Below are positions 1 to 4,949 of a stretch of DNA of 5,394 nucleotides, one piece after another (the stretch's first letter is position 1; each line of letters starts with the position of its first letter). This stretch comes from CAYWVO01 sp964461835 (GTDB lineage: Bacteria; Zixibacteria; MSB-5A5; WJJR01; JAJRUJ01), in assembly GCA_964461835.1 (NCBI GenBank), contig CAYWVO010000088.1:1-5394 (forward strand). The letters run 5' to 3'. A program made the position numbers and the translations under genes. Below the pieces are notes generated by a model. The model ran no database searches. It saw nothing but the letters and a program-made list of their open reading frames with translations, and had not been told where the DNA came from.

Positions 1-29
1 GCTGAAAGGACGCTGCGTGAAAAAACAAT

Positions 30-299
30 TTACACAACTCTTGACATGAGCTCCGAATCCTGCCCCACTATAAGATGACGATTTGTCACAAAGTATGCAT
101 TTGGTAGGGACTGATTAAGATCAATTAATACGCCCGAGCCGTGCGGACTCCATTCATTTGAAACAGAGTCGTACTTTAGTACCAAACCGACGACCGCAAT
201 TGATTTGTATTCCCTCCAATGCTGTTCCCCACTTCGTTGTGCAATTGCTTCTAGAGGTTCAGCTACCAACAAAAGACTCAGAATTATGAGGAATCTCAT
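30..299 (-). CDS. Truncated secreted trypsin-like serine protease (N-terminal half only)
   Basis: This 89-residue product starts with a typical signal peptide: Met-Arg, a Leu/Ile-rich core at about residues 3-12, and an AIA-Q type cleavage site near residue 20. The mature part shows the first trypsin-fold signatures: HGSGVLI (53-59), where the oxyanion-side strand is, and FVTNRHLI (70-77) with catalytic His75. I chose the start at 299 because GGAGG (308-312) lies 8 nt upstream; the in-frame ATG at 332 would place this SD inside the gene. Chymotrypsin-fold enzymes need about 200 residues, with an Asp and a Ser further on, and those are absent. The TAA at 30-32 therefore truncates the domain soon after the His block. 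In the same frame the codons past the stop read IVFSRSVLS, which could be the next beta strand. A nonsense mutation, a frameshift or a sequence error are all possible. The substrate is unknown. Confidence 0.6.
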   Translation of the reverse strand: MRFLIILSLLLVAEPLEAIAQRSGEQHWREYKSIAVVGLVLKYDSVSNEWSPHGSGVLIDLNQSLPNAYFVTNRHLIVGQDSELMSRVV

Positions 300-307
300 T
301 CCAGTAA

Positions 308-312
308 CCTCC
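308..312 (-). promoter_or_regulatory. Shine-Dalgarno deciding the protease start
   Basis: CCTCC on the plus strand reads GGAGG on the minus strand, 8 nt before the ATG at 299. It selects that codon over the in-frame ATG at 332, which has no SD and would sit within the leader hairpins. Confidence 0.75.
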
Positions 313-321
313 GAAATGGCC

Positions 322-344
322 GGGTGGCCCACCCTTCGGGCGGG
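322..344 (-). repeat. Two overlapping, mutually exclusive leader hairpins upstream of the protease gene
   Basis: In the minus-strand transcript CCCGCCC-GAA-GGGUGGG (344-328) can form a 7-bp stem with one G.U pair and a 3-nt loop. The same GGGUGG segment can instead pair with CCACCC (327-322) as a perfect 13-nt palindrome. Both cannot form at once, and the second ends about 9 nt before the SD. The palindrome core GGGTGGCCCAC (322-332) recurs inverted at 4778-4788, so it may be a dispersed repeat rather than a regulator. On the plus strand the GC-rich stem is followed by TTTCCTTTT and could end rightward transcription, but no rightward gene precedes it here. Confidence 0.45.
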
Positions 345-387
345 TTTCCTTTTAATCTTCGCTCTTCAATCTCATATAGCTTCTATT

Positions 388-429
388 GTCGAAACCACGT
401 TCGCCTGTGGCGAACTCAGGGGTTTCGAC
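388..429. repeat. 42-nt nested palindrome (9-bp outer and 7-bp inner arms)
   Basis: The outer arms GTCGAAACC (388-396) and GGTTTCGAC (421-429) are perfect reverse complements. The inner arms GTTCGCC (399-405) and GGCGAAC (409-415) are also perfect, with a 3-nt loop. Internal bulges are AC (397-398) and TCAGG (416-420). It lies between the end of the decarboxylase operon and the protease gene. No U-run follows on either strand, so a plain intrinsic terminator is unlikely. A dispersed palindromic element, a processing site or a protein-binding site fit better. It has no sequence similarity to the REPs near the transposase. Confidence 0.65.
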
Positions 430-453
430 CTACCTCACGTCTAAATCGCACCT

Positions 454-482
454 ACCATAATGGTGGGGCGCTCCACAGCACC
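454..482. repeat. Small palindrome followed by a short hairpin
   Basis: ACCATAATGGT (454-464) is a perfect odd palindrome. Directly after it, GGCGCT (467-472) can pair with AGCACC (477-482) over a CCAC loop, with one wobble or mismatch depending on the strand read. These lie in the 3' flank of the operon, beyond its terminator. I can assign no function, and short palindromes like this can arise by chance. Confidence 0.3.
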
Positions 483-507
483 AGGAAGTCCAAATTGTAT
501 ATCAACC

Positions 508-539
508 AAAAGGCAAAACCCCTCAACCGGGATTCTGCC
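508..539 (-). terminator. Rho-independent terminator of the decarboxylase operon
   Basis: Beginning about 13 nt after the oadB stop, the minus-strand RNA reads GGCAGAAUCCC, loop GGUUGA, GGGGUUUUGCC. That is an 11-bp stem with two G.U pairs, followed at once by UUUUGGUUG. Arms are at 539-529 and 522-512 and the U-run is at 511-508. Position, orientation and stem are right for the operon end. The U-tract is short, so termination may be incomplete. Confidence 0.65.
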
Positions 540-552
540 TAATATAAGCACG

Positions 553-1680
553 CTAACCCAAAAAGGTCAAGAAGACCCCGGCGGCGACTGCCGAGCCGAT
601 TACGCCCGCCACGTTGGGGCCCATCGCCGGCATCAGCGGATTGACCCGTCCGTCGGTGTCGTCCGAGACCACTTTCTGCACCACGCGCGCGGCCATCGGC
701 ACCGCCGAGACCCCCGCCGCGCCGATGCACGGATTGACCTTCTTGCCGTCCGAGAGGAAGAGATTGAGAATTTTGGCGAAGATCACTCCGCCGGCGGTGG
801 AAAAGGCAAAGGCCACCGCACCCAGGACCAGAATCAACAACGTCTGATAGCGAACAAAATATTCCGCGCCCATGGTCGCGCCGACTGCGATGCCCAGAAA
901 AATAGTGACGATATCAATCAACGCACCGCCCGCGGTCTTGCGCAATCGTTCGGTAACCCCGCATTCGCGCAGCAAGTTGCCGAACATCAGCATGCCGATA
1001 AGCGGCGCTGCGGACGGGATCGCCAGGGAGGCCACAATCCCTGTCACGATCGGGAACAAAATCGCCGCGGTCTGGGAGACCGGTTTCGCCTGCGGCATGT
1101 CGATCGATCGCTCGCGCCGGGAGGTCAGCATTCGCATAATCGGCGGCTGAATAATCGGCACCAGCGACATGTAACTGTACGCCGCCACCGCTACCGGTCC
1201 CAGCAGGTGCGGGGCAAGCTGGCTGGTTAAGAAAATCGAGGTGGGACCGTCCGCCCCGCCAATAATCCCGATACACGCCGCTTCCTTGAAATCAAAGCCC
1301 AGCAGGTACGCCGCGCCGAGTGCCGCCGCGAAAATCCCCACCTGCGCGGATGCACCCAGGAGGAACGTGAGTGGGCGTCCGAGCAGCGGACGGAAATCCG
1401 TCAGCACCCCGACCCCGAGGAAGATAATCGGCGGTAGGAGTTCGGTGCGAATACCGCTTTCATAAATCAGCCCGATGATTCCGTCGGCGTGCGCCCCCAT
1501 CGCCGCCAATGGGAGGTTGGCGAGGATTGCCCCGAAGCCGATGGGGATTAAAAGCAGCGGTTCGTATTCCTTGGTGATGGCGAGGTAAATCAATACCGCC
1601 GCCACCACAAACATCACCAGGTTCCCGACAGAGAGGCCCGCAAAGCCGGACTGCCGTAACAGCTCCAGAAATGTCTCCAT
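553..1680 (-). CDS. oadB: Sodium-translocating decarboxylase beta subunit (OadB/GcdB family)
   Basis: This 375-residue polytopic membrane protein is the Na+ pump of the decarboxylase: it removes CO2 from carboxybiotin on the alpha chain and couples this to outward Na+ transport, consuming a periplasmic proton. The family signature GGADGPTSIF (141-150) holds D144, the equivalent of Klebsiella D203. SYMSLVPIIQPP holds Y170 (Y229). The block NPCIGAAGVSAVPMAAR (316-332) supplies N316, G320, S325 and R332 (N373, G377, S382, R389). The C-terminal NPLMPAMGPNVAGVIGSA (347-364) is also characteristic. Length is normal for the short OadB/GcdB type, and hydrophobic segments run throughout. The ATG at 1680 lies 11 nt after the alpha stop, with AGGGG spanning that stop codon as a modest SD. 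Sequence alone does not separate the oxaloacetate, glutaconyl-CoA and methylmalonyl-CoA types; the neighbouring alpha gene argues for a 2-oxoacid substrate. Confidence 0.95.
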   Translation of the reverse strand: METFLELLRQSGFAGLSVGNLVMFVVAAVLIYLAITKEYEPLLLIPIGFGAILANLPLAAMGAHADGIIGLIYESGIRTELLPPIIFLGVGVLTDFRPLLGRPLTFLLGASAQVGIFAAALGAAYLLGFDFKEAACIGIIGGADGPTSIFLTSQLAPHLLGPVAVAAYSYMSLVPIIQPPIMRMLTSRRERSIDMPQAKPVSQTAAILFPIVTGIVASLAIPSAAPLIGMLMFGNLLRECGVTERLRKTAGGALIDIVTIFLGIAVGATMGAEYFVRYQTLLILVLGAVAFAFSTAGGVIFAKILNLFLSDGKKVNPCIGAAGVSAVPMAARVVQKVVSDDTDGRVNPLMPAMGPNVAGVIGSAVAAGVFLTFLG

Positions 1681-1691
1681 CCGTCCGGCCC

Positions 1692-3551
1692 CTAGGCTAT
1701 GAACATAATCGGTTTTGTCGAATCGATTTCGTCGCCAATCTCCACGTTAATACGGGACACTTTGCCGTCGACGGGCGATTTGATATCGTGCTTGGCTTTC
1801 ATCGCCTCAATCGCCGCGACCGCCTGGCCCTTGGTGACCGCATCCCCGACATTCACAATAATATCCACCACTTCCACCGAGCCGGCGAACGTCGAATGCA
1901 CCGGCGTACCGCCGTTGGTGGATGCCGTCCCCGGCGCAGGCGCTTCGGCCGGCGCGGTGGCGGTTCCGGCGCCTCCGCCGGTGGCCGGTTCCAGCGTGAT
2001 CTTGAACCGGCGGGAGTGGCCGTTTTCCTCCACCGTGCAGGTAGTGGTTACCGGACCAGTGATACCGAGTGACGGCGCTGCTGCGGGAGCGGGAGCCGCT
2101 TCTTTCTTCGGCTCCTCTTTTTTCTTGAGCGGAATATCGATCTTGGCTTTACCGGTAAGCAGACGAATCCCCTCGTTGAGTTCCATCTTCTTGCCGGGTA
2201 CCATGGCCGAGACGACCAGGAAGATGTTATGATCGGTCACCGGCAGGCCGCGTTCTTCGAGGGCCTTCTTCGCCGGTTCGATATTTTTCGGCGCGGCTTC
2301 AAGCGGATCACCGGCGAATGGCTCCATCCCGAGCTGTTCAGAGGCTTTCTTGACAACGTCCGGATCCGGCGGCAGCGGAGTCTTGCCGAAATAGCCGAGC
2401 ACCGCTTTGCCGAAACCGGCGTCGATTTTCTCCCAGCGGCCATACAGCACATTATTGAATGCCTGGAGCCAGTATTGCTGGCTGCCGGGAGTGACACTGG
2501 TCCATGCGCCGCCGGCCTCCACCACGACCGGAAATTCGGCGAGGACATCACCGTACCTGTCGAGAATGCCGGTTTTGACCATCATATGCACGTTCGGGCC
2601 GATCGCGCCGCCCGGCATCGGGAACCCGAGCACCCGCGGGTCGGCGGTAGTCGTCGCTGGGTTGAACGCGTACTCTTTCATCAACTCGTTGAGCATCGCC
2701 TCGATCCTCGGCATCTTACCAGGGTCGATTTCCAACGAGTAGCCGGAGCCTTTCAGCCCGTGCGCCAACGAGCGCACATCCGGCTGCACCGTACCGCTGG
2801 CCATGGGGCGGCAGGCCAAATCGACCCCGTCCACGCCGCCCTCGATCCCCGCCATGTAGCAGGCGACTGCGGTGCTGGCGGTATCGTGGGTGTGCAGCCA
2901 GAGGATCATCTCCGGCGGCATGATTTTCTTCAGCGCCACGCAGGTGTCGTAGATCGTGCGCGGGTCGGTGGTGCCGCTGGCATCCTTGAGACACAGGCTG
3001 TCGATCTGCATCCCGGATTCCAGCAGACGTTTGCCGATGTTGGTGTAGAATGCGGCGTTGTGCACCTTGTCCGACTTAAACGGTAACCCCATCAGGGCAA
3101 TACACACCTGGTGATGCATGCCAGCGTCGATAATCGGCTGGCCGGTCTTGACCAGGTTCTCGACATCGTTCATGTAGTCGAAATTCCGGTCCCAGGTGGT
3201 GCCGTACTTTTTCATCAGCTTGGCCTGGAGCGCCAGTCCCTCCGGGGACTGAGTAGTCAGGGTCACGCCGGAGACCGAGCGGGTGAGGATTTGCAGGTCC
3301 ACCTCGGGGCCGACCGTCTCGCGGATTTTCTGCATATCCTCGAACGGGTCCTCGCCCAAATAGAAAAATGGCGCTTGGTAGCGCGCGCCACCACCGAACT
3401 CAAAATGGCGAATGCCGCACTCTTTGGCGGCGACTTCCATGGCGGGCAAAAAATCGTTCAGCCGCACTTTGCCGCCGAACGAGCTTTGCAGACCGTCACG
3501 GAACGGGGTAAACATTACCCGGATTTCCTTGGGGTTCTCCGTGAAGATCAT
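1692..3551 (-). CDS. oadA: Divergent oxaloacetate decarboxylase alpha-like subunit: carboxyltransferase fused to biotin carrier
   Basis: This 619-residue cytoplasmic protein transfers CO2 from a carboxylated substrate (oxaloacetate in the model enzyme) to biotin. Residues about 10-275 form the HMGL-like TIM barrel: FRDGLQS with metal ligand D19, LQILTRS with R91, CLKDASG with K189 as the likely carbamylated lysine, and LHTHDT with H220 and H222. Residues about 280-475 are the conserved carboxylase domain (MPGGAIGPN 312-320, VTPGSQQYWLQAFNNVLYG 353-371). A Lys then Pro/Ala/Gly-rich linker (476-550) is interrupted by a short beta-rich piece (about 500-521). The C-terminal biotinyl domain carries EAMKA with K585 as the biotin site; the usual residue after that Lys is Met. 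The start is fixed by GAGGAG (3557-3562), 5 nt upstream. It overlaps the gamma gene by 4 nt (ATGA). Motifs diverge from classical OadA, and the PGG-x-x-T/S-N catalytic position reads Gly318. Pyruvate carboxylase subunit B or 2-oxoglutarate carboxylase relatives are alternatives, but linkage to oadG and oadB favours the Na+ pump. Confidence 0.88.
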   Translation of the reverse strand: MIFTENPKEIRVMFTPFRDGLQSSFGGKVRLNDFLPAMEVAAKECGIRHFEFGGGARYQAPFFYLGEDPFEDMQKIRETVGPEVDLQILTRSVSGVTLTTQSPEGLALQAKLMKKYGTTWDRNFDYMNDVENLVKTGQPIIDAGMHHQVCIALMGLPFKSDKVHNAAFYTNIGKRLLESGMQIDSLCLKDASGTTDPRTIYDTCVALKKIMPPEMILWLHTHDTASTAVACYMAGIEGGVDGVDLACRPMASGTVQPDVRSLAHGLKGSGYSLEIDPGKMPRIEAMLNELMKEYAFNPATTTADPRVLGFPMPGGAIGPNVHMMVKTGILDRYGDVLAEFPVVVEAGGAWTSVTPGSQQYWLQAFNNVLYGRWEKIDAGFGKAVLGYFGKTPLPPDPDVVKKASEQLGMEPFAGDPLEAAPKNIEPAKKALEERGLPVTDHNIFLVVSAMVPGKKMELNEGIRLLTGKAKIDIPLKKKEEPKKEAAPAPAAAPSLGITGPVTTTCTVEENGHSRRFKITLEPATGGGAGTATAPAEAPAPGTASTNGGTPVHSTFAGSVEVVDIIVNVGDAVTKGQAVAAIEAMKAKHDIKSPVDGKVSRINVEIGDEIDSTKPIMFIA

Positions 3552-3760
3552 TGTATCTCCTCAATCGATTTGATTTTTGTCCCTGGATACAGCGAGGTCG
3601 CTGCGGCCGCCACGGCGGCGATCATGGCGCTGTCGGTGGTGTCGATCTTTTGCGGGAAAATCAGGATAATCAGGCGCATGACCACGGCGAGCACGGTCAG
3701 CAGGATAAACACCGCGATAAAGGCTGAAATGCAGATAATGAGCAACTCAGGTGATCCCAT
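3548..3760 (-). CDS. oadG: Sodium-translocating decarboxylase gamma subunit (OadG-like)
   Basis: This 70-residue protein has one long hydrophobic segment (about residues 6-35, LLIICISAFIAVF onward) followed by a short cytoplasmic tail with MIAAVAAAATSLYPG (46-60) and ending in an acidic SIEEIQ. This is the OAD_gamma pattern: a membrane anchor that tethers alpha to beta and helps assembly. It lacks the His-rich zinc-binding tail of Klebsiella OadG, so it is a short form. I place the start at 3760 because GGAGG (3767-3771) is 6 nt upstream. The longer reading from 3868 would cover the -10 and -35 boxes and adds 36 residues with no family character. It is the first gene of the operon, and its TGA overlaps the alpha ATG, consistent with translational coupling. 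Small gamma subunits diverge strongly, so context carries much of the call. Confidence 0.85.
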   Translation of the reverse strand: MGSPELLIICISAFIAVFILLTVLAVVMRLIILIFPQKIDTTDSAMIAAVAAAATSLYPGTKIKSIEEIQ

Positions 3761-3819
3761 GCGAGTCCTCCCGGTAGTTGTGCCCAGCGTTTTGGGCCGA
3801 ATTGCTGGACTCGAACAAC

Positions 3820-3855
3820 GTGAAGCAGTATACAGCCCGGCAAACTCACGTGCAA
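3820..3855 (-). promoter_or_regulatory. Sigma70-type promoter for the oadGAB operon
   Basis: On the minus strand TTGCAC (3855-3850) is followed after exactly 17 nt by TATACT (3832-3827), a 5/6 match to the -10 consensus. The -35 keeps only the TTG. Transcription would start near 3820, giving a leader of about 60 nt to the oadG ATG. No competing promoter of equal quality is visible between here and the gene. Confidence 0.55.
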
Positions 3856-3882
3856 GGCGGATTTGCACTTAGGGGCGACTCG

Positions 3883-3905
3883 GGGGATTTTGTGACAAAA
3901 TTCCC
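3883..3905. promoter_or_regulatory. 23-nt inverted repeat upstream of the oad promoter, candidate operator
   Basis: The arms GGGGATTTTGT (3883-3893) and ACAAAATTCCC (3895-3905) are complementary at 10 of 11 positions around a single central G. The core TTTTGTGACAAAA is a perfect odd palindrome. Its centre lies about 74 nt upstream of the predicted start, a position typical of activator sites. The TGTGA half resembles CRP/FNR-type half-sites, but the two halves abut with none of the usual spacing, so I do not name a regulator. It could also be a dispersed palindrome. Confidence 0.4.
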
Positions 3906-3965
3906 TACTGCTGGCAGGGGATTTGGGGGGATGCGGTGCGTTAGAGGGCGCGAGGGCCTGACTTG

Positions 3966-3980
3966 TCCGCCTATGGCGGA
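3966..3980. repeat. Perfect short hairpin TCCGCC-TAT-GGCGGA
   Basis: A 6-bp GC-rich stem with a 3-nt loop in the gene-free stretch between the oad promoter and the transposase repeats. It has no U-run and sits just outside the outer inverted repeat of the RAYT unit. It may be another dispersed palindrome of this genome. The rest of 3906-4002 is G-rich and holds no gene that I can see. Confidence 0.4.
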
Positions 3981-4002
3981 TCTGAGGGAGTGCCGCAGGC
4001 CC

Positions 4003-4046
4003 GGTGCCCCATCCGCTTGTCGAAGATCCCGGAAACGGGGCGGTGG
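4003..4046 (-). repeat. Left outer inverted repeat of the RAYT unit (REP-derived)
   Basis: Its reverse complement matches 4730-4773 at 40 of 44 positions. The inner 26 nt (4003-4028 against 4748-4773) are identical. It contains the REP right half, read on the minus strand as CAAGCGGATGGGGCACC, but the left half of the hairpin is replaced by GATCTTCGA. Similarity fades outward to about 4063 through an A/T-rich TTTAAAA patch shared with 4713-4719. Confidence 0.8.
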
Positions 4047-4063
4047 GTTTGGATTCTTTTAAA

Positions 4064-4082
4064 TTGCGGTGGGAGGAGATTC
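4064..4082 (-). repeat. Half-REP
   Basis: TTGCGGTGGGAGGAGATTC matches the reverse complement of the left half of the intact REP (4862-4880) at 18 of 19 positions. Its missing right half is present 44 nt away in the outer repeat (4003-4019). Joined together, the two would rebuild a full REP, as if a REP had been split by the intervening sequence. Confidence 0.65.
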
Positions 4083-4091
4083 TGTTACATT
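4064..4091 (+). promoter_or_regulatory. Weak candidate promoter for the transposase
   Basis: TTGCGG (4064-4069) and TACATT (4086-4091) are spaced by 16 nt, and TGT directly before the -10 gives an extended -10 element. The -35 matches only TTG. If used, the transcript would begin inside the REP hairpin that precedes the gene. The -35 falls within the half-REP, so the match may be fortuitous. Confidence 0.25.
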
Positions 4092-4092
4092 A

Positions 4093-4127
4093 GGGGTGCC
4101 CCGTCCCCTTGGGGCGGGACAAGATTC
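4093..4127 (-). repeat. REP hairpin upstream of the transposase
   Basis: On the minus strand this reads GAATCT, then TCCCG-CCCC-AA-GGGG-A-CGGGG, then CAC. The stem is CCCG/CGGG plus CCCC/GGGG with one bulged A (4104) at the same place as in the REP at 4862-4895. It faces the REP downstream of the gene in opposite orientation and ends 12 nt before the ATG, so it would fold in the transposase leader. Confidence 0.75.
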
Positions 4128-4139
4128 GGTTATTGAACC

Positions 4140-4673
4140 ATGACCAGACTCCGTCATTATGACCACCTCAACACCGTACGGTTTGTTACCTTCTCGTGTT
4201 ATGAACGATACAAGTTGTTCCGGGCGGATTCGGTAATCACCGATTTCGTTGAAGTGTTGGATGCTGTCCGTGAAGCCCGCGGCTTTAAATTGCTCGGCTA
4301 CGTCGTCATGCCGAATCATGTGCATGTAGTTTTATGGCCGCCGGAAGGGATGAAACTGGGCCGCGTGATCGGCGAAATCAAGTCTCGATCGGCGCGGAGG
4401 ATACTCGAACGGGTCCGCCAGGAAAACCTCTTCCGCATTGACCGTTTGCATGTGCGTTCAGGCGGTGAGACGAAAATTGTATTTTGGCAACCACGATGTT
4501 ATGATCACAATTGTCGAACTCCTGATACGGTGTGGGAAAAAATTGAGTACTGCCACAAAAATCCGGTGACTCAGGGTTTGGTTCAGCAACCGGGAGAATG
4601 GCGCTGGTCGAGTTTCAACTGGTACGCAGGATGCCGGGACGTACCGATTCACATTGATACGTTTGAGCTTTGA
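4140..4673 (+). CDS. REP-associated tyrosine transposase (RAYT, Y1/HUH family)
   Basis: This 177-residue protein belongs to the IS200/IS605-like Y1 superfamily, in the RAYT branch: single-strand nucleases that bind and cut REP hairpins. FVTFSCYERY (15-24) is the first strand. GYVVMPNHVHVVL (53-65) is the HUH motif with H60 and H62. FWQPRCYDHNCR (115-126) and IEYCHKNPVTQGLV (135-148) follow; Y137 aligns with catalytic Y115 of E. coli TnpA-REP. The GEWRWSSFNWY ending (152-162) is typical. The length is normal and the frame intact, so it is probably functional. No good SD precedes the ATG; a REP hairpin ends 12 nt upstream instead. The stop codon overlaps the first bases of the downstream REP. 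It is transcribed away from the oad operon. Such genes are usually domesticated single copies that spread REPs rather than themselves. Confidence 0.93.
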   Translation: MTRLRHYDHLNTVRFVTFSCYERYKLFRADSVITDFVEVLDAVREARGFKLLGYVVMPNHVHVVLWPPEGMKLGRVIGEIKSRSARRILERVRQENLFRIDRLHVRSGGETKIVFWQPRCYDHNCRTPDTVWEKIEYCHKNPVTQGLVQQPGEWRWSSFNWYAGCRDVPIHIDTFEL

Positions 4674-4703
4674 ATCTAATCCCACGGCAAGCCGTGGGGC
4701 ACT
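4672..4703 (+). repeat. REP hairpin at the transposase stop codon
   Basis: GAATCT (4672-4677) begins inside the TGA stop. The hairpin is CCCACGGC-AA-GCCGTGGG (4681-4698), a perfect 8-bp stem without the bulge seen in the other two REPs, then GGCAC. It is the inverted partner of 4093-4127. No U-run follows, so it is not an intrinsic terminator, though it may protect the 3' end of the mRNA. Confidence 0.78.
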
Positions 4704-4729
4704 CGGCTTTAAGTTAAAATGAACCCCTT

Positions 4730-4774
4730 CCACCGCCCCGTATCACTGATCTTCGACAAGCGGATGGGGCACCC
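4730..4774 (+). repeat. Right outer inverted repeat of the RAYT unit (REP-derived)
   Basis: This is the partner of 4003-4046 (40/44). It ends in CAAGCGGATGGGGCACCC (4757-4774), an 18-nt direct match to the intact REP at 4878-4895, while its left half does not pair. It is followed by GTGGGCCACCC (4778-4788), the inverted copy of the palindrome core in the protease leader at 322-332. Confidence 0.8.
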
Positions 4775-4861
4775 GGCGTGGGCCACCCCGCCGGACGATT
4801 CCGGAGAACAGGGGTGTCGGGGGCGATGGGATTTCGCTGCGGGATGGGTTTTGAGTGCTAC

Positions 4862-4895
4862 GAATCTCATCCCACCGCAAGCGGATGGGGCACCC
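4862..4895 (+). repeat. Intact REP outside the RAYT unit
   Basis: GAATCT, then CCCACCGC-AA-GCGG-A-TGGG (4871-4889) with a bulged A at 4885, then GGCACCC. It is the best full-length copy here and the reference for recognising the half-REP and the outer repeats. A degenerate, inverted-looking piece (GATGGGATTTCG, about 4825-4836) precedes it, so 4820-4895 may be a composite repeat. No gene is visible from 4704 to 5025. Confidence 0.75.
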
Positions 4896-4905
4896 AGCCT
4901 TGAAA

Positions 4906-4948
4906 GGTGGTCCACCCGGGGGATCTGGGCGGTGGGCAGTTTTTATTT
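4906..4948 (+). terminator. Possible terminator after the repeat cluster
   Basis: GGTGGTCCACC (4906-4916) is an odd palindrome, and its CCACC can alternatively pair with GGTGG (4931-4935). TTTTTATTT follows within 5 nt (4940-4948). The stem is short with a large loop, so this is only a candidate end for rightward transcription from the transposase. Confidence 0.3.
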
Positions 4949-4949
4949 C

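Larger units (their letters stand above)
4003..4774 (+). mobile_element. RAYT unit: REP transposase gene enclosed by nested inverted repeats
   Basis: The unit has the symmetric order outer repeat, REP hairpin, transposase, REP hairpin, outer repeat, with each right-hand repeat inverted relative to its left-hand partner. The left side carries one extra half-REP. HUH transposases of this family act on REP hairpins and usually stay single-copy in the chromosome. The outer repeats suggest that the whole block could have been moved or assembled as one piece, but I see no target-site duplication to prove insertion, so the ends given are those of the repeats. Confidence 0.6.

Noticed and set aside
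82..92. TTTGTCACAAA palindrome resembling the core at 3888-3900
   Set aside because: It lies in the protease coding sequence and simply encodes the Phe-Val-Thr of the conserved FVTNRH motif.
460..1230. Long plus-strand open frame of 256 codons over oadB
   Set aside because: It is antisense to a gene with full family motifs, and its product is Arg/His/Gly-rich with no recognisable domain, as expected from a GC-rich shadow frame.
2229..3086. Plus-strand open frame of 285 codons over oadA
   Set aside because: It is antisense to the well-supported alpha subunit, has biased Arg/His/Ala composition and no motif.
3761..3868. N-terminal extension of the gamma subunit to 106 residues
   Set aside because: The extension covers the promoter boxes, lacks an SD and encodes an Arg/Ser/Thr-rich stretch unlike gamma subunits; the start at 3760 has a strong SD.
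3111..3872. Plus-strand open frame of 253 codons over oadA/oadG
   Set aside because: It spans three features of the opposite strand, including the promoter, and shows no protein-family character.
4672..4710. Intrinsic terminator at the transposase stop
   Set aside because: The perfect hairpin is followed by GGCACTCGGC and not by a U-run; its flanks identify it as a REP.
4003..4895. CRISPR-like array
   Set aside because: The repeats are irregularly spaced, in both orientations and palindromic around a RAYT gene; there are no uniform spacers or cas genes.
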